Below are positions 34,580 to 47,528 of a DNA stretch of 64,000 nt, piece by piece. A program made the position numbers and the translations under genes. How positions within the stretch are numbered: the stretch's first letter is position 1; the number at the start of each line of letters is the position of its first letter. The notes beneath the pieces were generated by a model that ran no database searches, was not told the DNA's origin, and saw nothing but the letters and a program-made list of their open reading frames with translations. Location: assembly GCF_029962835.1 (NCBI RefSeq), contig NC_080582.1, forward strand, positions 24,250,032 through 24,314,031, given 5' to 3'. This DNA comes from Magnolia sinica. Its lineage: Eukaryota > Streptophyta > Magnoliopsida > Magnoliales > Magnoliaceae.

Positions 34580-35197
34580 ATTTTTTAAGATAGGTAAGTT
34601 GAAAAGTTATACATTACCTTTGGCGATGATCTTGCAGTTTCTACCATTTTCGAATGTAACTGATACACCATCGATTTAGTTGATGTTCGAAAGAATGACT
34701 TTATCACCTATCATATGTCTAGAACATCCACTATCTAGGTACCATCTTAAATGCTTACTTGCTTTGAAAATTGTGTGGATAACAATACACTTAACCTTTG
34801 GAACTCATTTCATTACGGTTCTAGGCTTAGGAGGGTCTCTTACCTTTTGATGTTTTGGGGAGTTAGGATTTCTCCTATTTTTGTTTACTTCTTTCCCACC
34901 AGAGTTGGATTTCAATAAATCTTTGAGCAAATCCACAATTTTATCAGTAAGAGGAGGATTTGCATTATCTCTCCTTTGATATTTGTGGTTGTTGGCATAT
35001 GTTTTTACATTAAAGGCTTCTTGAAATGGTTTTGAATTTTTGAAGTTATTCTTTTTACAGTTTAACTCATTTAGAGTTTTCTTTTTTAGATTTTGAAGAT
35101 TCTCCTTTTACAAAAGTAAGAGTAGAATTCTTAGATTTCACATAGTTATTTTTTATATATACAAGTCCAGATTTGTCACTACTTCAGCGAGATGAAG
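34580..35197 (-). pseudogene. Copia aspartic protease region (SIRE copy B)
   Basis: Minus strand near 34700-34755 reads WYLDSGCSRHMIGD, with the catalytic D-S-G intact (Gly codon complement 34737-34739), unlike Arg in copy A. Stops flank it and the remainder is degenerate. It lies between the Gag spacer and the integrase zinc domain as expected. Confidence 0.74.
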
Positions 35198-35380
35198 TTA
35201 GTAGTTTTTCAAGTTTCTGGTCTCCTTGGTATATTTCCAACTATCCTTTGAACTCTGAAGTGAAGAAACTTCTATTTCTAATTTCTCATTTTCAGATCTA
35301 AGATTTTGCAATTCAGAAATTTTTAGACTTAAATCTAATTTTGATTTTTCAAAAGAATTAGAAAAATAATATTTTTTCAA
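35198..35380 (-). pseudogene. SIRE Gag spacer with coiled-coil pattern (copy B)
   Basis: A 60-residue frame with leucine-spaced, charged sequence (SLKISELQNLRSENEKLEIE) typical of the coiled-coil segment near the C-terminus of SIRE Gag, thought to aid assembly. It is a fragment cut from its neighbours by a stop at 35390-35396. Confidence 0.6.
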
Positions 35381-35395
35381 AACAACTTTTTCAAG

Positions 35396-35773
35396 TTATA
35401 ATACACATTTTGAATTTTGAATTTTCAATTTAGCCACAAACTTGCAACTTTCTCTAGACAGGGCATCATATGCTTCTTGAAGGTCATCTTCATTTTCAGA
35501 GTCACTTCCAAGAGTTTCATAATTAGATGTATCGCAATTTTTTAAAGAAGTGATTCTGGCTATAGTCATAAAGACATGTTCTTTTTTAGTTTCATGATCT
35601 AATTCGTTAGTTTCAGATTCTGATGATTCATCCCAAGTATTAATCATACATTTTCTTCTCGATTTATCATTCTTAGAACATTTTGAAGCCAGATGCCCAA
35701 ATTCAAAACAGTTAAAGCATGGTGTCTTTAGATTTAGATATTCAATAGTTTGAATTTCCTTTTCTTTTATCAA
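35396..35773 (-). pseudogene. SIRE Gag zinc-knuckle segment (copy B)
   Basis: A 125-residue frame containing the CCHC knuckle CFNCFEFGHLASKC near residues 18-31, then an acidic Glu/Ser-rich tail (DESSESETNELDHE, GSDSENEDDLQEAYDAL). Matches the two broken frames of copy A at 2165-2816. It binds element RNA in the particle. Upstream Gag (35774-36530) is frame-broken around homopolymer runs at 35780-35820. Confidence 0.8.
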
Positions 35774-36530
35774 AAGGTTTTTTTAAATGATTTCTTTTAT
35801 TTTTTTTTAAAAAAAATGTTTTATAAATTTTCTTTGTCAACATAGTCATATCGTCCTCATTTTCTCGTCATCTGAATTTACATTTAAAACCTTTAATTTA
35901 GATTTAGAGGATTTGAGGGCAGTGGACTTGATCTTAGGAGCTTTGAACTTCAACTTGTAGGTTTGAAGAGATCTAAGCAACTCCTCAACCTTCATAGTAT
36001 CGGTATCCCTCAGTTCCAATATAACAGTAACTATAGAATTAAACCTATCAAGAAGTAATTGTAGTATTTTTGCACAAACCTTACTTTTAGAGATGCTTTC
36101 ACTAAGACCTACATAGAATTAACTATGTTATTTAATTTCGTATAGAAGCCTATACATGACTCATTTTCTTCCATATGACTTTCCTCAAATTTGGTTGAGT
36201 ATTTGGATCTTAGACTTTTTCACAATGTCCTTCATGTGTCATTTCAAGTATATCCCATGCTTATTTTACCATATCACATGAAATGATTCTTTTAAATTCA
36301 TCTAGTGATAGATCATAAGTTATAACATTCAAGGCTATAACATTTACACTACTTTCACTTTTCTGAGTAGTCGTCCAAAAACTATAAGCAATTTCTTTCA
36401 TGGACATAATTCCATTCTCAGCTACTACTTCCATCATAGGAGGGATCTATTGAGTTACATTAGCTTGCCACACACTTTCATCAATGGATTTGAGAAGATC
36501 CTCATCATGACTTTCCAGTAAGATTAGTTT
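35774..36530 (-). pseudogene. SIRE Gag N-terminal half (copy B, degenerate)
   Basis: No long frame, but collinear with copy A 2817-3330, where the Gag core is readable. Small deletions (for example at 36225-36230) and stops break it here. Identified by homology to copy A only. Confidence 0.7.
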
Positions 36531-36649
36531 GAGCCATCAAAGGGAGGTAGCCTAGATATGAATAAGCTTTTGAAATTTGACATCTTATAAATCTGGATCT
36601 AGCTTTAGGAGGTAAATCCCAAAAGGAACAACCTCTCTCTGATACCACT

Positions 36650-37454
36650 TGAAAGATGAGTTACAAATGTCCTATAGGGGGGTAAATAGAACAACACCAA
36701 TTCCTTATAAAAATTTACAGAAATAATATTCTCAATCACATAAAGTATTGAAACCTTGATTATAATTAATTCGTAGGACAACCTTCATCTATAACTTTAC
36801 GCAGACAACTTTATTTTATGACATCCTTGAAATCAATATCTCAAAATAAAGGTACCAGAGAATAAAATAAATCAATCACTACAAATACACAGAGTTATAG
36901 TGGTTTGGTGTTCAACACACACCTACTCCGCTCCCAGAATTACTGCCATTGTAATTTTGGCTTTCCACTATATCAAGGTTTTCCTAGGTTCACCTTAACA
37001 ACCTCTTAAAGTACTTGTGATTTACATAGGCTTACCACAATAAAACCCCCTCAGTGATTTTCACGAGCTAACCACTAATCAACCCAATGAGATTTCTAGG
37101 ATATCTATAAAAAAATTAAAAATCCAAATGAAATAATAAAATAGTCACAATACATATCTTCAGAAGACAGAGTGTCAATTTAAAAATATTTGATGAAGTC
37201 GAGGCTTCAATTAATGCAGCGATCTTCTTTCTTGAATGTCGATGAAGCAATATATGCTCAACCAAAAAGAATCTAGGGATCTAATATATCTCAAGGAATA
37301 TAAACCCTAACTGCTGCAAATTCAATTATCTATTTCTTAAGTAGAGTATAGATTACTCTCTAATTACATTTAAAACTAACTTAAGAAAGAGAATTGAAGA
37401 AGTTAATATAAAATAAAATTACCACACAGATAGCTTTGGGAGGACTTGAGTTTC
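36650..37454 (-). mobile_element. SIRE Copia LTR, segment 1 (copy B), ending in GTTTC
   Basis: Starts TGAAAGATGAG next to the primer-binding site and ends in the Gypsy target duplication GTTTC (37450-37454). Counterpart of 3454-4254. Confidence 0.84.
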
Positions 37455-39111
37455 TGTCACGCCCCAGACTCGGTGACCGGGCTCACAAGAATCCCGATTG
37501 CCGATTCCGGCACCAACAGCCTCCGTAGTACCCCATTTTCAGCTCTTGGCACCCATTCACCAGGTTCCGAACCTAGGATCCTACAAGGAGGATTTCTATA
37601 ACATAAATCTGATCCATAAAGAGCATACCCAAGATCATAACATCATAACCACAGATAAATAACTGCAGGAACAGCATTACAAAATCCACTAAGAATTTAA
37701 ACTTTTACAAGATACAAGGCTCAAAGGAAAATACAAAGTCAATATAAAGGAAACTCCAAAAGGATCAACGGCATGCTCCAGCTCCTGCTCTGCTCTCTGG
37801 CCTAGGATCACCTGCACGCATTAATCGTGCATAAGCTTTTAAAAAGCTTAGAGTGTGATGTAAGTGTGTGAAGGACAGGTGGCATGACTGCAATATTAGA
37901 ATATGCGAAAAGATGCAGTAAGACCATGAATACCACTAGCCGTCACAAGGCTAAGCAATGCAAGGTAAGAATACCATCTGCCAATCAAATGCTATGCAAT
38001 GCGGGGCTCTGCAGCCAAGTGCCATATGCAATATGCAATGCAGTCATGCTCATCCTCATATCAAGTCCACAAATCAGTATAGTTCCTCTCTGGAAAATCA
38101 CTAGGGTTAAATACACTACCTGCTAACTGCCGCTCTCTTAGCCGCACAGTCCAGCGAGCGTAAGAGACCTCACTACCCGCCTGTGGATAGCCAATCACAA
38201 ACAAGGCTCAACGGTAGCAGACCCATTTACAAGCTGGTCAAACTCAGCCTAACTGTTGCCCCCTCACTCAAGCGGGTAAGGCCACACCCCCTCCCAACCG
38301 ACTACGATACAGCGAGAGATGCGCCTAATCATAAAGGCACCGACGCTCATGTTTTTCACTCAGTCTCGGCATTGGAGCATCTCCTGGTACCATGAAGGTT
38401 CTGGGACTTTCACCCTAGGACATCCTACGTACCCTAAGTGCTCAAATAAATATTTCTGGTGTCCAAATCTAGCCATCCACGATATACCTTTGGAGGCTAC
38501 AGCCCTGATGAAGTAAGGGTGAATATCAACATGCTATGCAATGCCAGATGCATGAATCACACCAATCAATCATGCATCCAATCCTGCGCATCCAGCACGC
38601 CAGGTAGGGGACAACTACATCACCCTGGGAGTCCCATGACAGCCTACCAAACGGCAAAATACCATTACCAATCAACTATCTCAACCAGGCACACATATCA
38701 TGCACATGGGAATGGGTCATGAAGATAACAAAGTATGGCATGCGGTGATGTTGTACTCTCCTCCTAACCAAGTAGGGTTTAGGTACTTAGACAGTATCCA
38801 TGGAGAGAAGGAACACAACCTCTAGTGGGGGCCCCAAAGCCTGGAGTAGCCCACAAGACTAGATACACAACGCCATGGGCCTAAATGATGTGAATGGGCC
38901 TAGCAAGGGTCTATGGTGGACATTTAATCACCCATAGATAAGAGTGAGCCTAATAAGAAGGCCTAGACGGGTACACAAATGTGGACGTTCAACCACCATT
39001 TGTCCCAAGAAGGCAGCCCATCAAGGAAATCTAGCCAATACAAGGCCCATGGCCCAAGTACAACCACAAAGATAAAATGGGCAGCTATACATACAATTGC
39101 ATCACATGGCG

Positions 39112-42100
39112 TGTCACGCCCCGAACTCGGAAACCGGGCTCACAAAATTCCCGATCGCCGAATCCGGCGCCGACAGCCTCCGTAGAACCCCATTCTCGGC
39201 TCTCGACACCCATTCACCAGGTTCCGATCCTGGGATACTAAAAGGAGGATTTATAATCATTAGTCTGATTCATAATGAGCATAACCAAAAGCACAACCCA
39301 CGAACAATAACCACAAGAACACCACCACAAAATCCACTATGATTAAAAACTTTTGAGTACAATGCGTCTAAAAGGGGAAAAATACAAGATAATGCAAAAG
39401 ATAGAAACTCCAAAGCTCGTCTGCACGCTCCTGCTGCTACTATGCTATGGTTGCATCCTGGCGTCACCTGCACGCATTAATCGTGCATAAGCTTATAGGA
39501 AGCTTAGAGGGTGGTGTAAGTGTGTGCGCAATATAAGCGTGCTCAGAACGCAAGGTCAGAGTAATGCGGAATCATGGTGATGAGTACATGAATGCAATCA
39601 GCCGTACCAAGGCTATGCGGTGCAAGATATGAATGTCATCGGCCATAACACGGCCATGCGATGCGAGAAGCAACTCAAGCATGCCAATCCTCATCATATA
39701 TCAGTACAGTTCTCATTCTAGATAATCACCAGGGTTTAATATACTCCAAGAGGCACTGCTGCTCTCCAAGCCGCACAGTCCAAATGAGTGTAAGAAACCT
39801 CACTATCCGCCTAGCCAATAGTTTACCAATATCTATCCGGCACGTCGATAGCGGATCCATTCACGAGCTGGTCAAACTCAGCCTAGTATTGCCCCCTACC
39901 CTTAGGCGAGTAAGGCCACACCCCTTTCCAACCGACCACGACACAGTGGGAGACGCGGCCTCCTGGTATTCGGCCCTCGTGTGCTTATATATCCACTCGG
40001 TCTCGACGTTGGAGTCATCCTCTGGTACCATCGGGTTTAAGGATTTTCACCTAGGGACATCTATGGCGCCCGTATGCTAGAACGAAACATTTTCAGTATC
40101 CAACCCAGCAACCCACGATGAGTCTGTGGAGGCTATGGCCCTAATGTTGCTAGGACATACAATAATCATGATCACACAAATGCAAGTGCATGAATCACCC
40201 TACCAAACATGCAACAATCCTGTGCGTACCGAGCACTCATGTGGGGCGACTCCACCTATCAGGGAGCCCATAACAATCTGCCCGAAGGCATATACTATGA
40301 TCAGTCACTTCTCATATCAGGCATACATATGATGCGCATGATCATGAATCATGGATCTATGTTATACATATTATGTGGTGATGGGCTCTGATCAAAATGA
40401 AGATGGGCCTAGACGGCCTATATACTACAGGCATGGGCCTATTAATGGGCCTTAGGAAGAGTGACAATGCGGACATTTAATCAACATTGTACTTGCAATG
40501 TGGACGTCAAACCAACATTGTTCCCAAGGCATGTCCCACTACAATAATCAATACATGAACCATGGTAGAATCACGTTGTAATGGGCCTTATATAGATCTT
40601 GTTGGGCCTCGACCCAAGGGCCCAAATATATCAAATGGGCCTCAAACTATAGACTCATATATCTTAAGTGGGCCTTAGTGGGCAGGCCACAAATACATCA
40701 AGCTGGGCCTAAACACACGATTCTTACATACTTCACAATGGGCCTCATAATATGGGCCCTATACAAATCAATGTGGGCCTCAACAATAGGCCTTAAATTA
40801 TCTCCAAAATAGTTGGACAGTTGGATGAAACACATGCATCATGATGGAGCCCACTCTAATGGAGAGTATGGTTTACAATACATACATAAGTGGGTCCCAT
40901 GTGGGGCCTACCATAATGCTTATTTCCCATCCAACCCATTGATAAGGTCATTCAGACCGGGGCCCACAGTAGTGTTTATTTTCCAAGCAACCTAGGGCCC
41001 AACATAATGTTTATTTTCCAACCAACTGTTCATAAGGTCATGTGGATCAGGGTAGGGCCCACTGTACTATTTATTTATCATCCAACCTATTCATAAGGTC
41101 ACGTGGGCCTGGATAGGGCCCACTGTAATATTTATTTTCCGTCCAAAATGGGCCCACTGTAATGTTTATTTGTTTACCATCCAAACTGTTAACGGTCCGT
41201 GTGGACCAGGGTCCCACGGTAATGTTTATTTGTTTACCAAACTGACCATAAGGTCACAGTCAGGGGCCCACCGCGATGTGGTCCACAGATCCAGCCCGCT
41301 CATTGGGTGCGTCCCACTTGGCTGACCGTTCAGACCAAGTTTCAGCTTCATCCAAATTTCAGGTAGGCCCCACCAAGTGTTTTTATATGTTTAGGCATGT
41401 CTTCACATGATTTTAAATGGTGTGGCCCACCGGAGTTCTGTATACAGCTGATTTTTGGGGTGGTCATCTGGTCCGAGGGGACCTATCAAATGCATGGAGT
41501 AGATGTTCGAAACGCATCACGGTGGGGCCCACAGCTGGGGCCGTGAGCCCCAGCCCGTCCGCCCGTCCATCACCCGCAGGCAGCACCTGCTGCGTGCACT
41601 AACAGCAGCTGCTGCTGCTGTCTGAGTTTTTTTTGTTTTTATGATTTTCTACAGTTTTTAGTAGATAGGGCCCGCATCAGCAAGATCCACTCCATCCATT
41701 GGTCACTGTGGCTCGATACAAACCCATGGAGTCTAATATTGAGCTATTTTTAATATACAGGAGCATCAGGGAGTAAATTGAAGGTAAGAACACTATTTCC
41801 TATACCATGGCCTGCCAGCAAACCAGATCAACCTCATTTTTCGGTTCAACGCCTAAAATGATCTGAGGAAGAGGATGGATGGCTTGGATTGTATAATAAT
41901 ATCAAAGTGGGGCCTGCATGAGTGGTCCACCACTCCCTCCTCTTTGGCTAGACCGTTAGAACACTCCCACGCCCCTTTACACTTCACTGTTTGCCAACGT
42001 CCAGCGTCCAGGGATGCTGGACGGCATATGTAAATGCATTATTGTGGTGGGTCCCACGTGGACATGGCCCACCAACATATACATATAATATATATCTTAT

Positions 42101-42283
42101 ATTATATATATACAATACATATTATATTATATATATTATATAAAATATAACATATAAAAAAAGATGTATTGGGCCCATCCAAACAGTGGATGGTGTGGAT
42201 CATCACCTACAATAAGATGGGCCACACCGTCTGATGTAGATGGACGGGTAGATATAACACATATTGGTGGGATCCACACCATC

Positions 42284-42330
<47 letters not shown>

Positions 42331-43126
42331 GAGAGAGAGATATACGGTGAGATAGAGGAACCCCGCCACTATGGGCCCTCTTGATTAAATCACATACATT
42401 CAAATGGGTCCCACCAATAAGTGGGCCCTAAAATTAAAAATAACGGTAAATCACCCACCTTATCTTCCTTCTTCTTGGTCCCTTAGACTCAAATGCTCCT
42501 TAGCTTCCCTTTTAATGGAGGTTGATGGGAGATTGATGGTGTGGATGAGAGATGAGAGGGTGGGCCACACTTGTGGTTTGGGAGAGAGGAAGCTTGGACG
42601 TGGGATGTTGCTTGGGAGATTTAAGAAATGAGAGGAAGAATGAGAGGATGGGAGTGATATGGATGGGTGAGGTGTGATGGGTGATGGGTGATGTAAAGAA
42701 AGGTATGGGTTGGGTTGAAATTTGGAAAAAGAGGAATGGGTGAAGAGAGAGAGAGTTGACTTTGTGGAGAAAGAGGGATGGGTTGTTGTACTTGGGTAAG
42801 GTGTGACTTGACTTGTACTTGACATTGATTGATTGGACATATCGTAGAGATTCCCTTGATATTTGCAACGCGTAACGTTTCTTCGAAACAAACGCTGGCC
42901 TACATCTCCTAGCTTGGGTATCGGTTCGATGCGCAAGTCACGGCGTTGGAACCGCAGCGACGACGCGGTCGCTATGATACAAGTTTCGGATCGAGCCAAC
43001 GTCAGTGTGCGGGACCTGGCTTAGGATCGCGTGCAAACATCAGATACGGTGCGAAGGTTGCCGAAATTTGACCGGTAGGATCACGGAAGCATACGAAACG
43101 GTACGGACTAGGACACGGGTCTTACA
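39112..43126 (-). mobile_element. Nested solo LTR, 4.0 kb, of a second Gypsy family
   Basis: Begins TGTCACGCCCCGAACTCGG and ends CACGGGTCTTACA in the plus reading. A perfect five-base duplication TGGCG flanks it (39107-39111, 43127-43131), and the outer LTR resumes without loss. It has similar ends to the giant-LTR family but a different body. Contains a ~60-bp tandem repeat, AT-rich sequence at 42078-42150, a (GA)n tract at 42292-42341 and GGCCCA-rich stretches. It is absent from copy A, so it arrived after the duplication. The 179-codon minus frame at 42460-42999 is Ser/Thr/Pro/His-rich and matches no protein I know. Confidence 0.95.
40905..41275. repeat. ~60-bp tandem repeat in nested LTR
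   Basis: Units with GGCCCACTGTAATGTTTATT, a CCATCCAAC-like part and CATAAGGTCA recur at about 40961, 40996, 41056, 41117, 41151 and 41210; spacing is near 60 or, for shortened units, near 35 bases. Confidence 0.85.
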
Positions 43127-44916
43127 TGGCGGGCCTCAATAACATGGCCCAAGGCCTACATGCATAATCATGAGTCCAAAGGGTAATTCATGGCCCAACA
43201 ACATTGAACAACATGGACCCATAAGAGAGATTATGGCCCAAAAATAATGCCACCAAATCCACGCATTATGATGGACTTAGTGGGCAGCCCATAAGCCCAA
43301 AAACTTAGGCGAAGATCATATCCAAGTTGAGCCAAATGGGTCTTACAACATCAGCCCAAAATCTAGCTAATTAGATGGGCAATCAAGGGCCCAACCACAT
43401 CTATATTTCAGCCCAAATAGCCTAGCATAATGGTGGAAACAGCCCATATATATTACTAGGCCAAGCTTGGACATCCCAGTCCATCTGGGCCTGTAGAAAG
43501 TCCCAAAAATCTGGCCAACCAAGGCCCTCAAAAATCAACTCATAAGCAGGCCTCATAAGGCACTAATTAAGCCCAAAATTTTTTTTAAAAATAACGGCAT
43601 GGAACATACACACAAGTCTCTCAATATGGTGGGCCCCACATCCTTTAAAATTCCAGCTACATACAATGTACTTTCGAGGCCTCTTGCTAAACTTTCAGCC
43701 CACCCAGCTCCCTGGGCCTGCTGAAGTCCAGAATTGGTAAAAATTAAGTGAATATTTATTCCATGGTGGCCAGTCATGTACACAGGGAGCCCCACCAGAT
43801 GGAGAGTGGATATACATCACATAAATCAAGTGGGCCTGCTGCTGGACTGCAAGTCCAGTAGCAGCCCAAAGCCATGGGCGTCCCAACACATGGGTGGACG
43901 GTCTAAGGCTTGGACCGTCCAGGCCATAACAAAGCTCAAGGTGGGCCCCACCATGGATGTCCCACCAGGGGTGGGCCACATAAAATGGATGAAACACTAC
44001 ATCATAGTGGGCTCATATGAGGTGGGACGACCAGCCCATGCTGGACGTGAATCACTCCTAGGATGTCCAGCATGGCTGTTGTCCAGCCATGTTCCCAAAG
44101 AAATGTGCTGGCCCCAGATACCCTTGATCACATGGAAGGGGTCCCAGCAAAGTGGGCCATAATGGAGATGAATTTGGGAGTCATACACAAGCCTAAATAA
44201 TTTATACAAAAATGGACAGCAAGGCATATCAAACAAATCTACTGCTGTAAAAATGTTGTTGTCCCCAACTTTGGCACCTAATGGGGTGGGTCCAGGCCTG
44301 CCAAATCAAAGGGGAAATTGGTGGATTTCATGCATTCATATGTGGACAACAAGTTGGGTCAACTAAGGTGGCCAACCTTCCCAAAAACTTGGCCAATACA
44401 AGCCCATTTCCAACATGCAGGGCTGCTGGATAGTCCATAAAATTCTAAACCGTCCAACCCTCTTGGGCCCACTCCATGGGTCTCAATACATGGGTAGAGG
44501 TATGGGCTCCATCCTACATCAAGGTGGGGTCCACACCTCAAAGAATCCCAAAAGAAATCAGGGAGAAAAACCTTGCAAACAGGCCTAAAACAATACCCAA
44601 AACCATGCATCAAATGGGCTTGAAATTTAGACAGCAACATATGCTGTTAATTTTCAGCCCATAGAAAAATATTTAAAGGGATTAAAGCTATGATAATACA
44701 AGTGGGGTCCACCTAGATGGACCACAAAAATTCCAGACACACTCCCTCCCAAAAATCTCCAAGAAAATCAAACCTTAGGGGCCATCCAACCCATGCAAGA
44801 CAGGGTGGGCCTGGACATCCAGCAGGTGAGCCTGGACATCCCCAAAAATTTGGATGGTCTGGGATGTTTTTGGTCACATCAGTGGGCCACCATCATCAGT
44901 AGAAAAAATTAGGAAG

Positions 44917-44952
<36 letters not shown>

Positions 44953-45986
44953 AATGTCCATAGGGGAGGATTCCAATACTATAAATCCTCCACCAACACA
45001 ATCCACACCTTACATCTTACATGCATGCTTAAGATCTTACAATCCAAGGAATTCGCTGAGGTATGGATGCTATCCCCACCATGCATGCCATGGTCTAAAT
45101 GACCAAACAACCATTAAATCAAAGAAATCCATCATGGTGGGTCCATGGAGAACGGTTCACCATGGAAACGTGCATGCGTCATGTGGGTCTTTGGACTCAC
45201 ATCATGGAGATATGTAGGACCTACACCATTAATTGGTGGGTCCTACATACTCCCAAATATGAAGAGAAGAACATGCAAGAAGAAGAAGAAAAGAAAGAGC
45301 TTCAATGCATCACTCACCTTTAAGATCTTCCTCCAACTTCAAGCCACAAGCTCCAAAGCTCTAATGGAAGGGTTCTAGTGGTGGAGGTGGGGTTTAGATG
45401 GTGGGATTGGGAGAGAGAAGGGGGAGAAGTTGCTCGAATAGGGGAGAAATGGTGGACATCCCACCTAGCAAGGAAAGGAAAGAGAGGGAAATGAGAGAGA
45501 AGAGAGGAGAGAGTAGGGTTGTAGAAGAGCAATGATGAGTTTGGAAGAAAGAACTAGCTTGGTAAGAGGAATGCATGGGATAGAGAGAATATCTCATGAT
45601 TATTTTCTAGAAAAGAAAAATAATCATAGCTAGGCTAGGTCATTATGGAGGGTAGCTTGCATTGAAAAAGGTGCACTAAGGTGAGGCCCACACGGGAGAA
45701 CGTGCAAGGGTCTAGGTGGGTCCCACATGTATGATTAATGACCCAAAATGGTGCAAGCTACATCTTATGATGTACACATCGGATGGATGCATGAGACGCG
45801 CCGTTGGAACCACGACATCAATATGGTCGTAACAGTATAGGTTTCGGGTCGATCTGGGTCAGGTTAGCATGACAGGATTTAAGGATGACCGCAAACGAAA
45901 TCTATAGGTCAAGAGTCACCGGGATTTGACCGGTAGGACTGTGGGACCTAACAGAACAAAACGGATACTCATGATAGGGTCTTACA

Positions 45987-46129
45987 GTTTCTCTCTTGAC
46001 TTGAGGAAGATTTATCATAAATTTTTGTTATGATAACAATGAGAGAAAGTCCCTATTTATAGCTAAAGAATTTGAAAGTTTAGTTAGCCTAATAACAGCT
46101 TCAGTTGGCTCTAATGATAACGGTCCAAC
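45987..46129 (-). mobile_element. SIRE Copia LTR, segment 2 (copy B)
   Basis: Counterpart of 17640-17782. Starts with GTTTC and ends with CCAAC (46125-46129), the target duplication of the Copia that follows. Confidence 0.84.
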
Positions 46130-46697
46130 TATTGAGATGTGTAGCCACATTTGGGGGCCGCTTGACCGGTCGAGTGGCCCATTCAACCAGTCGTGGACTA
46201 GCTCGACTCAAAGTCTAGTGAGCATAGGTTTCTGGTTCCACGGTACTCGACCAGTCGAGGGGTCCGCTCATCCGGTCAAGCAGCTTGCTCGACCAGTCGA
46301 GGTTACACATATTCGTTTCCAAATTTGATGCGGATGCGGATTTTTAAGTCGTTTTTCGTAAGGGTGCGAAAAGAAAGTTGCCTAAACTATAAATAGGTGT
46401 CCCTAAGGCTTTTCTAGTGGATGGAAAATAATTTTAAGGTGTGAGCAAAGGATTTTCTATGTACTTCCAAGGGAGAGGTTAGTATATTACCTTGTAATCT
46501 TTATTTTTTTTCATAGTGAAAGTTTACATTCGTGGCTTTTTTACCCTTGTTGGGGTTTTTCCATGTATATCTTATCTTATGGTTTTTTTAGAATGCTTTG
46601 ATTCTTTTTCTAGTTTATATTTCTTTCTGTTTATCGTTTGTAGGTGAGATTAGAGATTGGATCTCGGTTCACTGGGTTGTTAGCGTGCTGCGCAACA
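46130..46697 (+). repeat. Copia 5' LTR
   Basis: 568 bases; the first dinucleotide is TA instead of TG by mutation; ends GCTGCGCAACA. Carries diverged CTCGACCGGTCGAG-type palindromes at about 46158-46302 and a CTATAAATAG promoter-like site near 46386. Confidence 0.93.
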
Positions 46698-46736
46698 ACT
46701 GGTATCAGAGTTATTGGTTCAATTCTATTGGGAGTG

Positions 46737-47528
46737 ATGATGGAAGAAGGGAAGATTAGAATTGAGAAGTTTGATGCTTCAAACTTTGCCTTTTGAAAGA
46801 TGCAGATGGAGGATTATCTGTATCAGAAGGACCTCTATATTCCTCTAGGAGGAAAAGAGAAGAAACCAGAAAATATGACAGATGATGAATGGTTTTTATT
46901 GGATCGAAGGCTTTAGGAACGATCCAACTCTCTTTGTCTAAGAGCATCACCTTCAATACATCCCAAGATGAAAACCACAAAAGAATTAATGGAAGCCCTA
47001 TCCACCATGTATAAAAAAACCCTCAGTCTCCAACAAGGTTCATCTTATGAAACAGCTATTCAACATGAAAATGTCAGATGGTGGGAGCATGGATGAACAT
47101 CTAAACGAGTTCAATACAGTCACGAGCCAGTTGGAATCCGTTGGCAATTTTTTGAGGATGAGGTCAGGGCGTTATTGATCTTATCCAGTTTTCCAGACAG
47201 TTGGGATGGTTTGGTGATTGTTGTGAGCAATTCTTTAGGGTCGACAAAGCTAAAATTTGATGATGTGGCCGGTCTAATTCTTAGCGAAGAATCTAGAATA
47301 AAGGCATCAGGAGTTTCACGAAATTCAAGGAATGCTCTAAACGTTGAAGGAAGAGGAAGATCGTTGAACAAATGAGGTAATGAACATGAACATTCTAAGT
47401 TGAGGAAAAAGTCCAAGGGACCGAAAGACAAAGACGGGTGTTGGCATTGTAGCAAGAAGGGATACATGAAATGTGATTGCAGGGTACTCAAGAAATAAGA
47501 AGGAAGCTCTCAACGTGAGAAGGATTCA
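46737..47528 (+). pseudogene. Copia Gag with zinc knuckle (degenerate)
   Basis: From the ATG pair at 46737/46740 the frame reads KIRIEKFDASNFAF, then a stop where Trp is usual, then KMQMEDYLYQKDLY and further broken pieces. 47175-47375 is an open piece (FPDSWDGLVIVVSNSLG) of the Gag core. The zinc knuckle near 47437-47490 reads CWHCSKKGYMKCDC, with the expected His replaced by Tyr. Gag would form particles. No intact frame. Confidence 0.83.

Larger units (their letters stand above)
32491..36649 (-). mobile_element. SIRE-type Copia internal region, copy B (3' truncated)
   Basis: Same element as 1-3453 but better preserved and extending further into reverse transcriptase. It stops abruptly at 32491 against the truncated LTR, inside reverse transcriptase, so RNase H, the polypurine tract and the 3' LTR are missing. 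It has a primer-binding site at 36637-36647 and the LTR edge at 36650. Confidence 0.86.
37455..45986 (-). mobile_element. Solo LTR of the giant-LTR Gypsy (copy B), split by a nested solo LTR
   Basis: Edges TGTCACGCC (37455) and GGTCTTACA (45986), flanked by GTTTC at 37450-37454 and 45987-45991, the same site as the full Gypsy in copy A. Removing the nested insertion (39112-43126 plus one target copy) leaves about 4.5 kb, one LTR length, with no internal genes. It shares the ~38-base segment near 38140-38180 with the left LTR of copy A, and the ~630-base mid block with the right LTR, as expected for an LTR-LTR recombinant. (GA)n at 44922-44950. Confidence 0.93.

Noticed and set aside
42292..42341. 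(GA)n frame giving Arg-Glu repeats
   Set aside because: Microsatellite translation, not a protein.
42460..42999. 179-codon minus frame in the nested LTR
   Set aside because: Low-complexity Ser/Thr/Pro/His-rich sequence inside an LTR, no recognised domain, and overlapping frames of similar length on the same strand.
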